Source: Scortum barcoo (lineage: Eukaryota; Chordata; Actinopteri; Centrarchiformes; Terapontidae). From it: a stretch of 64,000 nucleotides of DNA. The stretch spans positions 15,191,501 through 15,255,500 of the forward strand of contig CM041553.1 in the NCBI GenBank assembly GCA_023238725.1. Reading direction: 5' to 3'. Positions 50,851 to 63,650 of this stretch are shown one piece after another. Below the pieces are notes generated by a model that did not search any database, was not told the DNA's origin, and saw nothing but the letters and a program-made list of their open reading frames with translations. How positions within the stretch are numbered: the first letter of the stretch is position 1; each line of letters opens with the position of its first letter. The translations under genes and the position numbers were made by a program.

Positions 50851-51062
50851 GGGTGTCCTAATTTTTTCCTCCAATAAAATACGCATTTTTCTTCATATGT
50901 GTTGTTTGATGAGTGAAAATATGTTAACTTTATGTTGTTTAGTTACAATTAAATCACTTTCTTTTCCAGAAATAAATAAAAACAAGATTGGACATTGTTA
51001 TGTGAACATTTTAATAAAGTGTTGACTATTTAATGGGGTGTCCTAGTTTTTTCACATGACTG
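50851..51062 (+). repeat. Right terminal inverted repeat of the Tc1-type element
   Basis: Reverse complement of 49607-49820 with few differences. The inner unit GGGTGTCCTAATTTTTTCCT starts at 50851 and the outer unit GGGGTGTCCTAGTTTTTTCA near 51036. Confidence 0.9.
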
Positions 51063-51589
51063 TATTTTTGAAAAGAAAATATTTTCACTACTCATGTTGT
51101 TTACCTTTACTGTTCTATTCATTGTAGATAATAAAGTACTACAGTTTAAGTGAAGGAAAACTGTAGGATTGTTTTGCACAAGGTTGATCCTCCACCAAGG
51201 ATCAAAACTAGGCAGCCACTCCATGCGCAGACAGCTGGCACTTGACATTTGTGACTGTTAATGTCACATCACGCCACAGCACGCTTTAATGTCCCCTTAC
51301 TGTCTGAACAACATCTTGATTCACTATCCTGCAGGTGGTTTTGCCCCCACCTGCCCACCAAATGTCCAAGCTGCAAACGCTCTGCTCCAGCAGCCAGAAC
51401 ACATCACAGACCACCTTTTTATTCCTGCACAAGTATCTGTTTGTCAAGGGAATAGTAAGGTAGCGGTTACCCTGAGTAGTAAATAAGGGTTACTGGTTTT
51501 GAAAGTTGGCTTTAGGTTCTGTGTCATGTAGATGGCAAGACTCAAGAAGTCTACCAGTGGAGTACATAAAGTGTTTTAAATTAACAATA

Positions 51590-52072
51590 CCATAATGCTA
51601 TTAAAGAAGTCAAGGTACTGCTGTCAAAAATTGATTAAAGTAAAAGCACATTACAGTATTTTCCATCTGAATACAATAAGGAAAAAGAGTATATGTACTT
51701 AGTATACAGGCAGAATGTAGCCGATCTTGGTGGAGCTAAGATCAGCTTTAACTGCTTTTTTTCTTAGTGTTGGGTCTGCTGATCAAACACAATGTACCAC
51801 ATACTGTATGTGCACAGTACAGAATAAGATCATTATATGTTTTTATGTCAATTTTAATCTGTAAGTAAGTAAAGTATGTAAGTAATGTAACTACTCAATA
51901 ATGCTATCAAATAAATACAGTTGAGTAAAATTATGTGGTGATATAAAGTACCATCAAATGAAAAATAATTCAAGTATAAGTACTATTATAGTATAATAGT
52001 ACCTATTAAGTATATGATGTAATCGAATATACCTAGTTACGTTCAATTTCTCCATCACTACTGATTTTTAAC
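51590..52072 (+). repeat. Probable teleost repeat relic (AAGTA/TTACTT-rich, ending TCCATCACTACTG)
   Basis: The segment is dense in AAGTA, AGTACC and TACTTAG words and ends CTAGTTACGTTCAATTTCTC with CATCACTACTG. This resembles a common fish repeat whose end reads roughly TTAGTTAC..TCCACCACTG. The match is diverged and its left edge is uncertain. Confidence 0.4.
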
Positions 52073-55000
52073 ACTAAGCACACGCATCAGACTTCAAAGA
52101 GATCTACATAGGTTTAACGTTCTTAAAATTTCTTCTTCCCTTGTTATTACTCTGTACCGTCTATAGGTATGATTGTAAGAATCCACTAGAAGATTGCAGC
52201 TCAACTTGTTTGTCGGGCTGGAATGATCCACAACCAGCCTGTTGAACTGCCTGCAGCTCGTGGTTCAGAAAACAGTCACACAGCTGCCCGGCAGCAGCAA
52301 CTGCTTCCTTCCCTGCTTATCTCTGCACTGGCAGCTGAGACGGTCCTTCTAGATAGCACAGACATGAAATCATCCCCTCAACTGCTTCGGGCTTGGTTCA
52401 GCATGACGAGCACACGGCGCAACAGCCGCCCCCAGCCATGTTGTCTATCACCAGACAAACCTCCCTTCCTCTGAACTGCTGAACCATAAAACACTTAAAC
52501 CTGACAGGAAATAAAAACAGATAAGAAAGGCGAAGCTATGATTTTACTCCCAAAACAGTGTGCGAGGATGGTGGAGATTAGGCTCAGATTAAGGCATCCA
52601 GAGCAGGATCCATCCAGACGGAGAGAAAGAGACAGTCTGGCATTAAGGTAATTAAGGTGATGTTTTGCGGCAGTAAAGATGTGCTTGTGACTCAGAGTAT
52701 GTAGCATAACAGCTGTGGCGTGACACATAAGCCCCCCTTCCGCAAGCCCATCACTGATTGTGGCAAGTCCTTGGCTGTGACCTTGCTCTCCCTCTGCCCA
52801 CACTGTTTGTGAGCAGGAGATGGTTGACGATCAATTTCAGATGCGTGCGCGCTGCGGAGGAAGGCAGCATATGGTTAGACATGATTTACGAACAAACACG
52901 AGCTCTTCCTGATATGCCACCCTCACCTCACTACCCCACCCCCCCTCCACTCACAAACACACAAACAAGCACTTACATAAATTATCATGTCTCGTGCTGC
53001 TGCAGATATTTCTGGTGTGTCGGTAATGTTGGTGTTAGTGTTGCTGTGGTTTAGAGAAGAAAGGATGGAAAGGGGAGAGGACAAGAATAAATGGGTTCTG
53101 TCTTTTTTCTTTAAGGTTTGTTAGAGGTGAAACAGTCTTTGCATGCTGTAATCATTCATATATATCCCTTTTGGCTGATAAAAGATTTCTTCCTAACATG
53201 ATTTCCATGTAAATATTTCAAAGTTTATCTGACTCTAATATGAGGCTTTAGCAGCCTGAGTTAATCAGATCAGGTGGATGTTCCAGATCTTCCAAAGTTA
53301 ATATCTTTTTAATAGAATCGTTTGTTTTTATTATTTTTTTCTGACACAAAAAGGGAATCTTGTGCTAAAACTGTAACTTTGGAAGACACCCACTCAGATG
53401 CTTTCAGAATCTATCTTACCTGTATGGACAGGAGGAATGTTTAATGCACTAAAAATCTGCTTCAGTGTACATATGGGGAGTGGACCATTTTTTAAGACAG
53501 ACTCGAAACATTCTGAAGCTGTTTGGTAATCTACACAAACAAGCACACTTTAAAAGGATTCAGAACATTTGAAAAGCTTTTTTAGGACTGTAAATAAAGA
53601 TAGGCAAACAAAATACTCAAGTGTAATAGATTGATGTACTGCTAATTAATGAGTTTGAGGTTGAGGAGAGCAGATTTGGAGCCTCAGCTGTCAATATCTT
53701 TGTAGGGGATACAAACAATTAAGGTATTATCAGTGTTTCTCATCCAATTTTCTATCCTAACCTTTAATAGTGTGTCTCCACACTACCATTCAAAACTTTG
53801 GAAATGTCTTGCCACAAAAGCTGGATTTGGTACTGTCAGATGGCTTAGAGGACCACTTTTACATATTGTAAAATGGTCTTTCATCCTTTTAGGTTGTAGA
53901 CTGTCCTCTTTACAAGAAGATGTTATTTTGTGTCAAGGGTCTGCTTAAAAAGTGATGTTTTGTTCATGGAGAACAGATGCTGTAAGGTTGGTTCGGTGGT
54001 TCAACCAGACTGACAGCTGGAAGGGCAGAGACAAAGAGACCTCTGAGCTACAGTTAAATTAGAATATAAAACATCATCAGTCATTGGTAAAAAGAAATTG
54101 GAAGGTTAGCATAAAAAATCTGTGCAGATTTCAATAGGAACTGTCCCATTTTTAGTGTCAAGTGCACATTGATGGCTTTAACAAGGTGGAATTAACAGGC
54201 GTGTTGCTGTGGCAAAGTTGTTCTTAAACATTCACAATAGAAAAAGAAGGTTGGTTGAGGGTCAGCACTACTGAAACTGGGTCACATAATATCAACTGAA
54301 CATATACTGGAATGACAAATCCCACTTTCACCGTCACTATTGAATCTAACCAGTAAGTGGACTGCACAGAGCTTGAAGAGAAACAGGTTCCCAAATTATT
54401 GAGAACCCAACTGCACTGCTGTAGTTCATTATTGACTGAGGGTCACTCATACTTTTCTAAACTGGTGAACAAATTGAAAATCAAAGGGTATTTGTGGTGT
54501 GATGCAGCATTGCAGGGACGTCGACTACATGAAAGTAATATTAATCTATTTTTTCTTCTTTTGGGGCCAAAATGATTTCAAATGTAAATAATACATTTGG
54601 TGTCTGATTGATCTTTTTTTGTTTAAATCTCTGTTAAAATAGCCATTATTGAAGAAAAGAAGAAAAACATTAGTATAATTTTTGAACAGTAATACATCTA
54701 CACTAAATCTGCATCCTAGTCCACACCCTTTTGAGTTTCACAGCCTCTTGATCTCTCATCATTTGAACCAAAGAGGGGTGATGGGAACGGATGAAATTAC
54801 AGTGCATTTTGCGAGGTTTCTCACAAAATAAATCTTGCTCCCTTGGTTCTTCAGCACAAATCCCTCTAGCCTTCATCTATCAACTATCTCTATTTGACCC
54901 TTGGTCATCAACTCATCTTCAACTCCGTTCAACCCCTTTATCGTCCTCATTCAGCCTCCACCTAATTTACATACATACAGTAGATGGAGTGAAAATACTA

Positions 55001-55258
55001 TTAAACTCTCTGTGCTGTGTAGGATGTATAAGTCCCTTAGGTATGTCTGCAGGAGGCAACAAGCAGGGAGGATGTTTGAATCAGTGTGATGTGCTCCAGC
55101 CTTTGACCTTCAGTCACAATCCTGCAGCAGCAGAGGTTCAAGATGATTCAAAGATTATCGACCGCTGAATGTTTGTAGGGCCACGATGCTTTGTAGTTCT
55201 CTGATGTGGTTGTGATAAAAGCATCATCGGTGTGAGCTAGACCTCCCCTACAGTGAGG

Positions 55259-55574
55259 TCAGACAAACGGAGCGATTTGAGCTGTGAACACAATTGGTTG
55301 CATTCTGGTCAAGGTTCTGTCATGTGACTCATTGGTAAAGGATGTCCAGATTAACCAAATAGCAAGAATTAGATTAATGATGTCAACAAATATGGTATAA
55401 AATGACCAGCCCTGACTGAGAGACATGTTCAGATTTCTCATGAAGACTCTTCTCAATTGCTTTTATTAAAATAGCTGATGTGGCTGCTAAGAGCAGAATC
55501 AGAATAAAGTCAAACGTCATTCTGATAATCTCAAACCCTTGCAGTGGTGAAACATTTGTCAGACAACAACACAT
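55259..55574 (-). pseudogene. Decayed membrane-protein-like reading frame (unrecognised)
   Basis: Two overlapping minus-strand frames (55574-55383 and 55456-55259) each encode a strongly hydrophobic helix-like segment: FDFILILLLAATSAILIKAI in the first and FYTIFVDIINLILAIWLIW in the second. Read one after the other with a single frame change near 55440 they would resemble two adjacent transmembrane segments of a polytopic membrane protein. I considered a polycystin-like channel, but the similarity is only in texture. No flanking splice sites or further exons were found. It may also be chance in AT-rich DNA. Confidence 0.25.
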
Positions 55575-57479
55575 AAAGGTCTTCTGTCCTAATCCCTGTA
55601 AATAAAATCCCCAAACTCAACTTTTATATATAATCATCCAAACAGGAGTGTATGAAATGAAAGAGTCATATAACTCAAATCATCATATAATCAATAAAAT
55701 CATCATAATGAGCAATTCAACATGACATGGACTTCTTTGTCACTTACACCAGGTAACCGTCTTTTCCCTCCAGTGATGCCAGTAAACCTGCCCATTTCTT
55801 CAGCTAATGGAACTGCGAGATCTTTTGACATTCAGTTAAATTCTACTAAACACAAGGATCTACGTTGTTTTTTCTAATAGGTCTCATATGCAACAGCAAA
55901 GCGAGTCAGAGAGACGTTTAGTTCTGGTCCTGTCTCAGTGTGTCCCTTTCCGGCTCTTGGAAGACTTCATCTTGGCAAGGAAAAAAAAAAAAACACTTGG
56001 CAGCAGCGGGTTTTCTGCTCACTCTTACAGAGAGCTTCACCATAATGATATTTTCATTCCGGGAGACATGGCCTAAATGATTTCATGTGCTAATGCAATG
56101 GGCTTGGCCATCCCCAAGGCAACAGCACTGGTCTCATTAGGGTTTCCAGTCATGAAAGTGGTGAAAAAGGAAAAGCGCTGAATGGGGTCGTTAAATACAT
56201 CATCAAAGAGGTGTGTCTCTGCTCTCTCGTTATAAGTTAAGATAACGCAAAAAGCTCCTTGGTTATGGGGGAAGGAGGGGGGGCTGCTGGGTTATGTGCA
56301 GGGAAAAGTCAGTTGGTGTCTGCTTGTATTTCTGTTTTTGTGTTTAATTACTGAGTCATAATGAATTTCTTGTGTCTAAGGAGAGAATTTAATTTTGCAG
56401 TGGCTAATAACACCAGTTGTGCAGATTGGTATGTATTCCAGTCAGTGTACAAAACATTTTACAGCTTTTTAGCTAATCTTTTGCACTTTATTTACATCTT
56501 ATCTTTTGTGATCAAATGAATTGAATGAGAGGAATACATAATGAATAATGGCTTCTACCTGGATTCACCTATGTATTGTAATTCATGAATATATAGCTAT
56601 ATATGACTAATGAATAATCATGTGTTTTTTTATTACTATAACGGCATGTGCTGCTTTGAATATTTCTAATGACAGAGGACATTATATTTACTTGAATTCA
56701 ACTGCTGCATAATAATAACAGCAGAAATTTGACACGTGAGTCACTTTTGTCTGTGGCTGTGACATACGTACATTACCCACATACATTAGATATCCACTAG
56801 AGGGCAATGTGTCCAATGCATTCAATCTGATGTCACAGGTTTCATAAGGGCGACAAACCACACAAAGAGAAATGACAAAGAGTCAGTTATTACACTGTGT
56901 GCAGATTAGAAGAGTGAAGCACCCAGAAATCTGATCATTACCCTGATGTGAAGCTGTTTCTTTCCCTTCGTTCTCGTTCGACTGTGAGGTGTAATATTGT
57001 CTTTTTTTTGCCTTTGCTCTTTGCACCTGATTATTGAGCAATTTTCTGGCAGTTTTTTTTTTCTTTCTGTTTTTTTTAATAGTGCCCACCTTGCAATGTC
57101 ATATTGCAAATTAAATCCAGTAATCATCAGGTTGCAGTTGTAGTGGATGATTTAAAAATGTGACCAAAAAAGGACCTTAAGGGACAAATAATTTTTTTTT
57201 TTTCTTTTGTACGTTTCTATTTGTTAATTATTAGCAGTTATCATGGTAAAGGGATTATGAAGATTGGGTCTGCAGTAAATGGCAAACAGCAAATGGCAAC
57301 CATGAACATCAGATATAGAGAAATGATAACTATATTAATGTATAATGTCTTTATTCAATACATTTTATTTTATTTTTTGTTTCCAACAAAGATGAAGCCG
57401 CCTTCCTCCTCCTCCAGTATCTTTCCCTATTCCGCTCTCCCTCTCTCTGCCCCCTTCATTCCCCCTCCTGCTTTCTGTT

Positions 57480-57680
57480 ACCCACTCCTGTGGGATCATG
57501 GGAATTGTGCAAGTAGCGTGGCGTTCCACGCTCTGCCCGCGGCGCTCCAGGAGGAGGCGTGCAGTAATGACCTGCTCCTCAGCTCGCTCGCCATCATCGC
57601 CCTCACAATTAATTCCCGCCTCGCGTTCCTCTGTGGTGGCGGCGGTGGTGGGGGGGGGTGAGAGTGTGGGCTCCCTCATT
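57480..57680. promoter_or_regulatory. CpG-richer patch with G-run; candidate regulatory element
   Basis: CpG-dense DNA (GCGTGGCGTTCCACGCTCTG and CCCGCGGCGCTCCAGGAGG) contains a perfect inverted repeat GCGTGG/CCACGC. It is followed by GGTGGCGGCGGTGG and a G10 run at about 57649-57658. Open frames exist in several phases on both strands, which is what GC-rich DNA gives by chance; none shows a domain. It may be an unannotated promoter or 5' exon. Confidence 0.3.
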
Positions 57681-60600
57681 AGAGCTCCTTGTAATGTGTC
57701 TGGCAGCAGTTCCCATCCTGCCACTTCTGCCCTTCCGCTGCTGCTACCATGTTTGTTTTATAGATGCCTCCCTCTATGCTTTCCTGCCTCACAGAATGAC
57801 TGACACTGAGTGTAAAAGAGCGCCTCGTCCGTGTTTTTATCCATCAGGGCTCTAGGAAACACATGAATACACTTTTTGCATGCGTGACATAGAAGGGAAT
57901 TCTTGAGCAGGTTATTCCAGGTCCATCTGGCTTGCGAAGGAGCCTTTTCACAACAAACACACTTCATGGAAATGTCCAAAGATTATAATGCCTTCAGAAA
58001 CAGGTGATGACATTTTGAACGGCTGGTGACACTAAACTCAGACTAAGGACTGAACTTTTAAACCAAGTGGAGCAGAGTCTGACCTGGATTTCAACTCAGA
58101 GCTTGACCAGAGATATTTTACAGTTTCATCTTACCATGGTCTGCTTCACACGGCTGGTCAGCCTGCATATTTTCCAGGTTACAACCTTGAAAGGGTAGCA
58201 ACATAACGCATAAAGAACCACATTTTTAAAATCATGTTGTATATTACGTAGAGGATTTTTGCCATCAATGTCACCAGTAAAATACTGATTGGCAGCTCAT
58301 TTTCATCTAATTTCTTAGCTTTAAAAATCCACTTGACACCAAACAGACGGTGACTAGCTGGTGAACAGAGTGAAACATTATCAACTTAAGAGCCTGATGT
58401 TTCCCTCACAAGTCGGTGGAGACCAAAAACAGAATTAAAAGAGAGCGAATGTTGGACTCATATTTGCCTGGTCAGTGACACGACTCGACGTTAATTATAA
58501 CGTTGCTCCAGAACTACTGGGTGTGTAAATACGTACCAGTTCGCTATGTTTGCCATATCAACTGTCATCAGCAAAAGTTGATGATGCCAATGGTGCGTGT
58601 TTTTATTTACAATGTTAAGTAGTGAAATAATGAAATACAATGTAAATAGGGACATGTTCTGACCAAGGCTGGAAATATTTTTTCCTGTAGTTTGCTGTGA
58701 TTGGGCAACACAATAAGCAAACCCAGTACAAAAAGCAAAAATAGTCAAATACAGTGTACGGTGCATACTCAGAGCAAAACAAAGTGGCAGACTACTATTC
58801 TTTTGGGACAACTGAACTTACAACAACTAGGAGAAAAATAAACCTACACTGAGGAGGCTCAACAAACTGAGACCATCCATTAATCAGTCTTTCACATATT
58901 TGTATAGCATGCAGTTTAGATTTTGAATGGCTTTAACACAGGGGCCGACATATCAAAATGTCAAGCACTCAGGTCTCGAAAATCAAGAAATTATGCCAAA
59001 TCAGGGCAGGTTAGTACTTTAGATGAGTTGAATAAGTTTGGCTTATCTGTCATAAGTTATTCTGCATCTTGCATCACTCAGAAAGTACATGCAGTGCCAT
59101 AGTACCTGACAGGAACCGCTTAAAAGATACCTGCTACCACAATAAAGCTCATCTTGAGAATACACAGATAGGCAGCTCTTTATACACAAATCCTCTCTAA
59201 ATAACACAATCAAAGACAGGACTTCTGCACGCTGTGTCACAAACACTTTGATAACTTGTGCTGCATGTTACTGCAAGGCGGAGCTCATTCACCGTCGTAG
59301 TTGTTTGAGACTTTTTTTGCTCCATTACATTGATTTTTGCACTGCTATTGTGCAGGAGACAGATTCAGCATCTGCCATTGTGGACTTTGTCAAAGCCAAA
59401 GCTTTAGAGGTTGAGGTTTTAACACGCAGATAAATAGAGGCCAGTTCTGTTTGACAGTTTTGTGAAAGAAGTCTAAAAAGTTGTATTCATTTCACCTAAT
59501 ATTGATATAATGATCGCTCTGATAAGTGGTGTTAATATTGACAGTGTATGCATGTGTCCACGAACTGTCTCTCTGCCTGCCTGACTGCCTGCCAGTTTCT
59601 CTGCCTCTATATCCAAAACACTAATGATTGTTTGTGCAACTCTTCTAACTTCTGTCCACTCTAAGATCTTTAGTATTAAAACCACATAGTTCGTCCAGAT
59701 GCTTAAAAGCAAACCTGGACACCAGTTGGCCTTGATCAAGAACCAACAAGTTATGAGCTGCAAGCCTAAAAACATGATGCAACAGCTCTAGACGGTGTTC
59801 GTTCGAAGTTTTTTCTGACTGCACAAACATCAAGGACAAACATTAAATTTTTTTGTATCTATTTACCAAACCATATTAACGGTTATATTTATATTCAATA
59901 GATAACAAAACTCAATATTTAGCAGAAATAATTTATATTATAATTTATCCCATTTTGACATGTGACCTGTATCTAGATATCTTAACTGGACAAAGGAAAA
60001 AGCATCTTAATGGAAAGCGTAAATAAACGTTGAACATATTGGCCCTTGTCAGTCAATCTAACATAGAACCCAGCGCAGATCTGAATAAATCATCTAACAG
60101 GGTTCACGTGTGATTCATGAAATGTTTACATCTTGCCAATCCCAGCGTTTGAAGAGTCGGCTGCTGATAAAACAATCATTTAAATATCAGCTCCTATATA
60201 GTCTCTGTTTAAAGGCCTCTCCGCAAGACTTTACAAAATAGAGAGGCGTAAAGCCAAGAAGAGAAACTTCTCTGAACTGAAGATAGAAGGTAAACCAGCT
60301 AGTTTTATTTGGCAGTCTGAAAAGTATCATCAAAGGAAGTCAGAATAACACTGTATGGAATAAAATCACTACTCTGGTCTAACCCCATGTGAGGTTTGAA
60401 TATTTTATTTATACATCTGTGATATGTGTATCTCTCTCTCTCTCTTTGTCTGTCTAGTGTCCACTTACTGCCAAGCATTACGTGGAAATGACCATACACC
60501 CAGTTTTCTGACATACGTTTATTTCGTAAATGAGGGCCATTGTGATGAGAATGCAATCAGATGCAGTGTAATTTTAGGAAATGGAAACCTGAGGAGAAGA

Positions 60601-62744
60601 AACCTGTCCAGCAAGTTGAGAGGTCATCCAACTTGACCTCTTCCTGCCACATAGGAAGGCAGGCATGGATGTATCCAAGAAATACACACATGAAATACAA
60701 CCAGTGGCAAATGACTACAGACTGCTTCTAGCTCAGCAAATGAAACATAGAGCCTTCCAGCAGCATCACTTCCCTCGACCTGGGACATGTTTGTCGATAA
60801 GTCTCCACCTACTTAATCTGCATATCAAGTTCTGATATGTTTTGATGATGTTCACTGAATCAAGATAATGAGAAGGCTTATTAATACCAGTTGTAAATGC
60901 AAAGGCTTGTGAGCCTCTGTCATTATCTAGATAACCTATCCTGATACATATCATACGTTGATACCAGGTGTAAATCGCTTCTCAGAGTGAATTAATCAGA
61001 TTTTTTTGATGGTGGAAATTGACATTTAATTCCGAACAGAGCGGCAAAATAAAGCCATCGCTGCCATTCATTACCAGCCACTGTTGTATGACTGTTTGTA
61101 AAATCCTGGTGTCCATTAGCAGGACAGCAGAGATACGACGGTGTGATGTCCACATGTAAACATCTAAGCCTGACAAGTCTGAGTGCAAGCACAACATGGT
61201 CTGAACCGCTTAAAACCGAGTCACATCCTGAATGTGACTTATGGACTTAACCAGGTGCTTCCAAGATGTTTGTGTTTGCTGACGCTGTTTGCCCACCCGC
61301 ACTGGCAGATAAGCGTGGCAACTGTGTTTGCGCACCTTAGCACGAAAACAAAAGTGTTCCCATTTCTAGTTCAAGAGGAGGGACACTTGAAGTTGAATCA
61401 CTTGTTGGTGTTTGTTAAACTGATGTTTGCGTTTGTTTGTTGAACGATTTTTTAGCGGGTATCCGGAACCCAGGGTGGGTCTAGACTCTCGGTGAGGCTT
61501 CTTGATGAGTTTGTGGTACATTTATATGACTGGTGTGCCATACATCATAATCTCTCTAAAATCAACTTGGTGTTCCCTCTTGAACACAGAACAAATCCAT
61601 ACTCAAATTCATATGATAAAAACATTAAAATTTGGGGACATAATAAAGGGGTCACAGAAAAGGTTGACAAACCTTCAATATGGTCAAATATTTTACAACA
61701 TTTTTATGTTGTGTTCAGTGACATTCACTGCGAGTTGGACTACAGCTGCCACAACAAGAGAACATTTTGGACACGAGTGTCCACAGTTTAATGTTTTATA
61801 GACAACTAACTCTTCCTCTACAACACAACCCAGTTTATTGTCCCTGGTCAGTTTAATACCTTCTGACATCAGATTGTTTACATTCACGTGGCAGGACTGC
61901 CCTGTGACAGGTTGGAGCAAATATTGATCGTGGGCCGTACAGCCACTGTTAATTCCAGCTGATGACCTTTGTCACCTGCAATCCTCCTGTTCCTATATCC
62001 TCTTTGTGAGATAACCAATCTGGTGTTCACAACTCTAAAATGAGTACATGTTGTCATGCTGTTGAATTTAATTGTGGTATCATAAAAAATAATTAATAAC
62101 CCAGATGATTATTTATTGGGCCATGCACATCTAGTTAGAGGATTTAAGTATAAATCTTCACACACATACTGCCGCTATGATTAGTTTTTTGGCTTGTTTG
62201 TATGGTGCACTGAATACTTTTTTGTGAAGATACCGCTCCATCTGGCCTTTACAAATCATTTGTCTGTCAGAAGTGTTTATAAATCCACTGAATGTAAAAT
62301 ATTAGCTCATATATAAATGTGATTTGACTATGCCACATGGGTGTGGGACAAATATGTGATTCTGAACTAACCAAAAACAAAACATATTGTTGTTAAGAGA
62401 CCATCATATAAGAAAAGATATTTTTGTCAATGACTAGGTTAATAATACACACCAGTACATTTACTAAAGCACTGTATGTGCAGTACACTTTATGTTCGAT
62501 CTGTAACTAACGAACAAACTAGAAGAAACTGTCACGTTAGCTTCCAAATTGTAATTCTGAGTAGCAGTCTGTGGACATTTTGGACAGCGATGATATCTCC
62601 CGTTTGGTGTGAAAAAGTGTCACAAAGTGTCAACAAACTGGAGGCCAGTTGCATTTAAATGCATTTCATCAACCCTTAGAAAATTGATCTAGCTGATTTA
62701 GAAAAGTTTTACCGTAAGTGCATATAGTTAGAAATAGCTTTTTT

Positions 62745-62860
62745 CATTCAACTTTTACTAAAATAAAAATAATAAAAATTTACAAAAATTTTGAATGCAG
62801 GCCTTTTACTTGTAATGTAGTATTACTTTTACTTGCTACTTCCACCACTGCTTATCAGGG
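62745..62860 (+). repeat. Probable teleost repeat relic ending CTTCCACCACTGC
   Basis: GAATGCAGGCCTTTTACTTG followed by TACTTTTACTTGCTACTTCC and ACCACTGC is the familiar end of an abundant fish repeat. It is short and lacks the rest of the element. Confidence 0.45.
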
Positions 62861-63564
62861 AGCTAAATTCAAAATTCAAATAAATGTTTTTTTCATGGTT
62901 TATTGCATGTGTTATTGACCTGGTTGCTCCATGAAGCTTTTTTCAGTATGTTGGAGATTCCATAATAGAAACAAACAAACAAACATTTTGTAACTCAATC
63001 AGATGGATTCATACAAAGAGAGACTGCCAATCCTACATTTGTTGATGTGCAGCATGCTAATATAAAAATAACACCAGAAGTCTCCGGTGTCATTCGTGCT
63101 ATCTGACAATTTTTTTAAAAGCAGGCTCGCCTACATAGTATGACTGCGAACTTTCACTCATATAGCCTACATGCAGACACCTCCTGTCCACATGCTACTC
63201 GTGGTTTTTCCCTGGAAGTGATTGTGTGTAGGTGCTGTCATCTGTACCAGACTGTGTGCCAGGAGTCGGCTTTCTTTCAGCAAAGCTACTAACTGGATAA
63301 TTAAGGGTGCTCTATACACTCCAATTAGCAGGCGATGGCGAGGGGAGGAGGGTTCGCTCGACTGTATCCGAGGAAAGCGGCGTAAAACCGGGTGATACAC
63401 ATCAAATCACAGCAAAAGGCTAATGTGTGCGAGGTGAGGGCACTGTGCATTACAGCCTGCAGGAGGAAATGAGGCAGGTTTCTAAATAAATACTGCCAAG
63501 GTTGCTGCTGCACTGTGGCGCATCACTGCCAAACCCATAATCTCAGACTGTTTATTTTCCCAAG

Positions 63565-63650
63565 TTGCTCTCCCTCTCTCTCCCTCTGTCTCTCTTTCTC
63601 TGTCGCTCTCAGTCTCTCTACGCTCTCTTTCTGTCTGTGTCTTTCTCTTC
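63565..63650 (+). repeat. (CT)-rich low-complexity tract
   Basis: Imperfect CTCTCC/TCTCTCTGT repeats; overlapping Leu/Ser-rich frames come from the repeat. Confidence 0.85.

Larger units (their letters stand above)
49607..51062 (+). mobile_element. Tc1/mariner-family transposon (defective, 1456 bp)
   Basis: The element starts CAGTCATGTGAAAAAATGAG and ends with the reverse complement (CACATGACTG). It is flanked on both sides by TA (49605-49606 and 51063-51064), the target duplication of this superfamily. The terminal inverted repeats are long (about 214 and 212 bases). Each contains an outer and an inner copy of a GAAAAAAT.AGGACACCCC motif, the IR/DR arrangement of Sleeping Beauty-like fish elements. 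It encodes a broken transposase on the plus strand. It lies in the TET2 upstream region. Standard elements of this type are about 1.6 kb, so internal sequence has been lost. Confidence 0.95.

Noticed and set aside
57221..57803. Overlapping 146-, 119- and 101-codon frames on both strands
   Set aside because: Three mutually overlapping frames in GC-rich DNA with a G10 run point to composition, not coding. None resembles a known protein, including CXXC4, which I looked for here.
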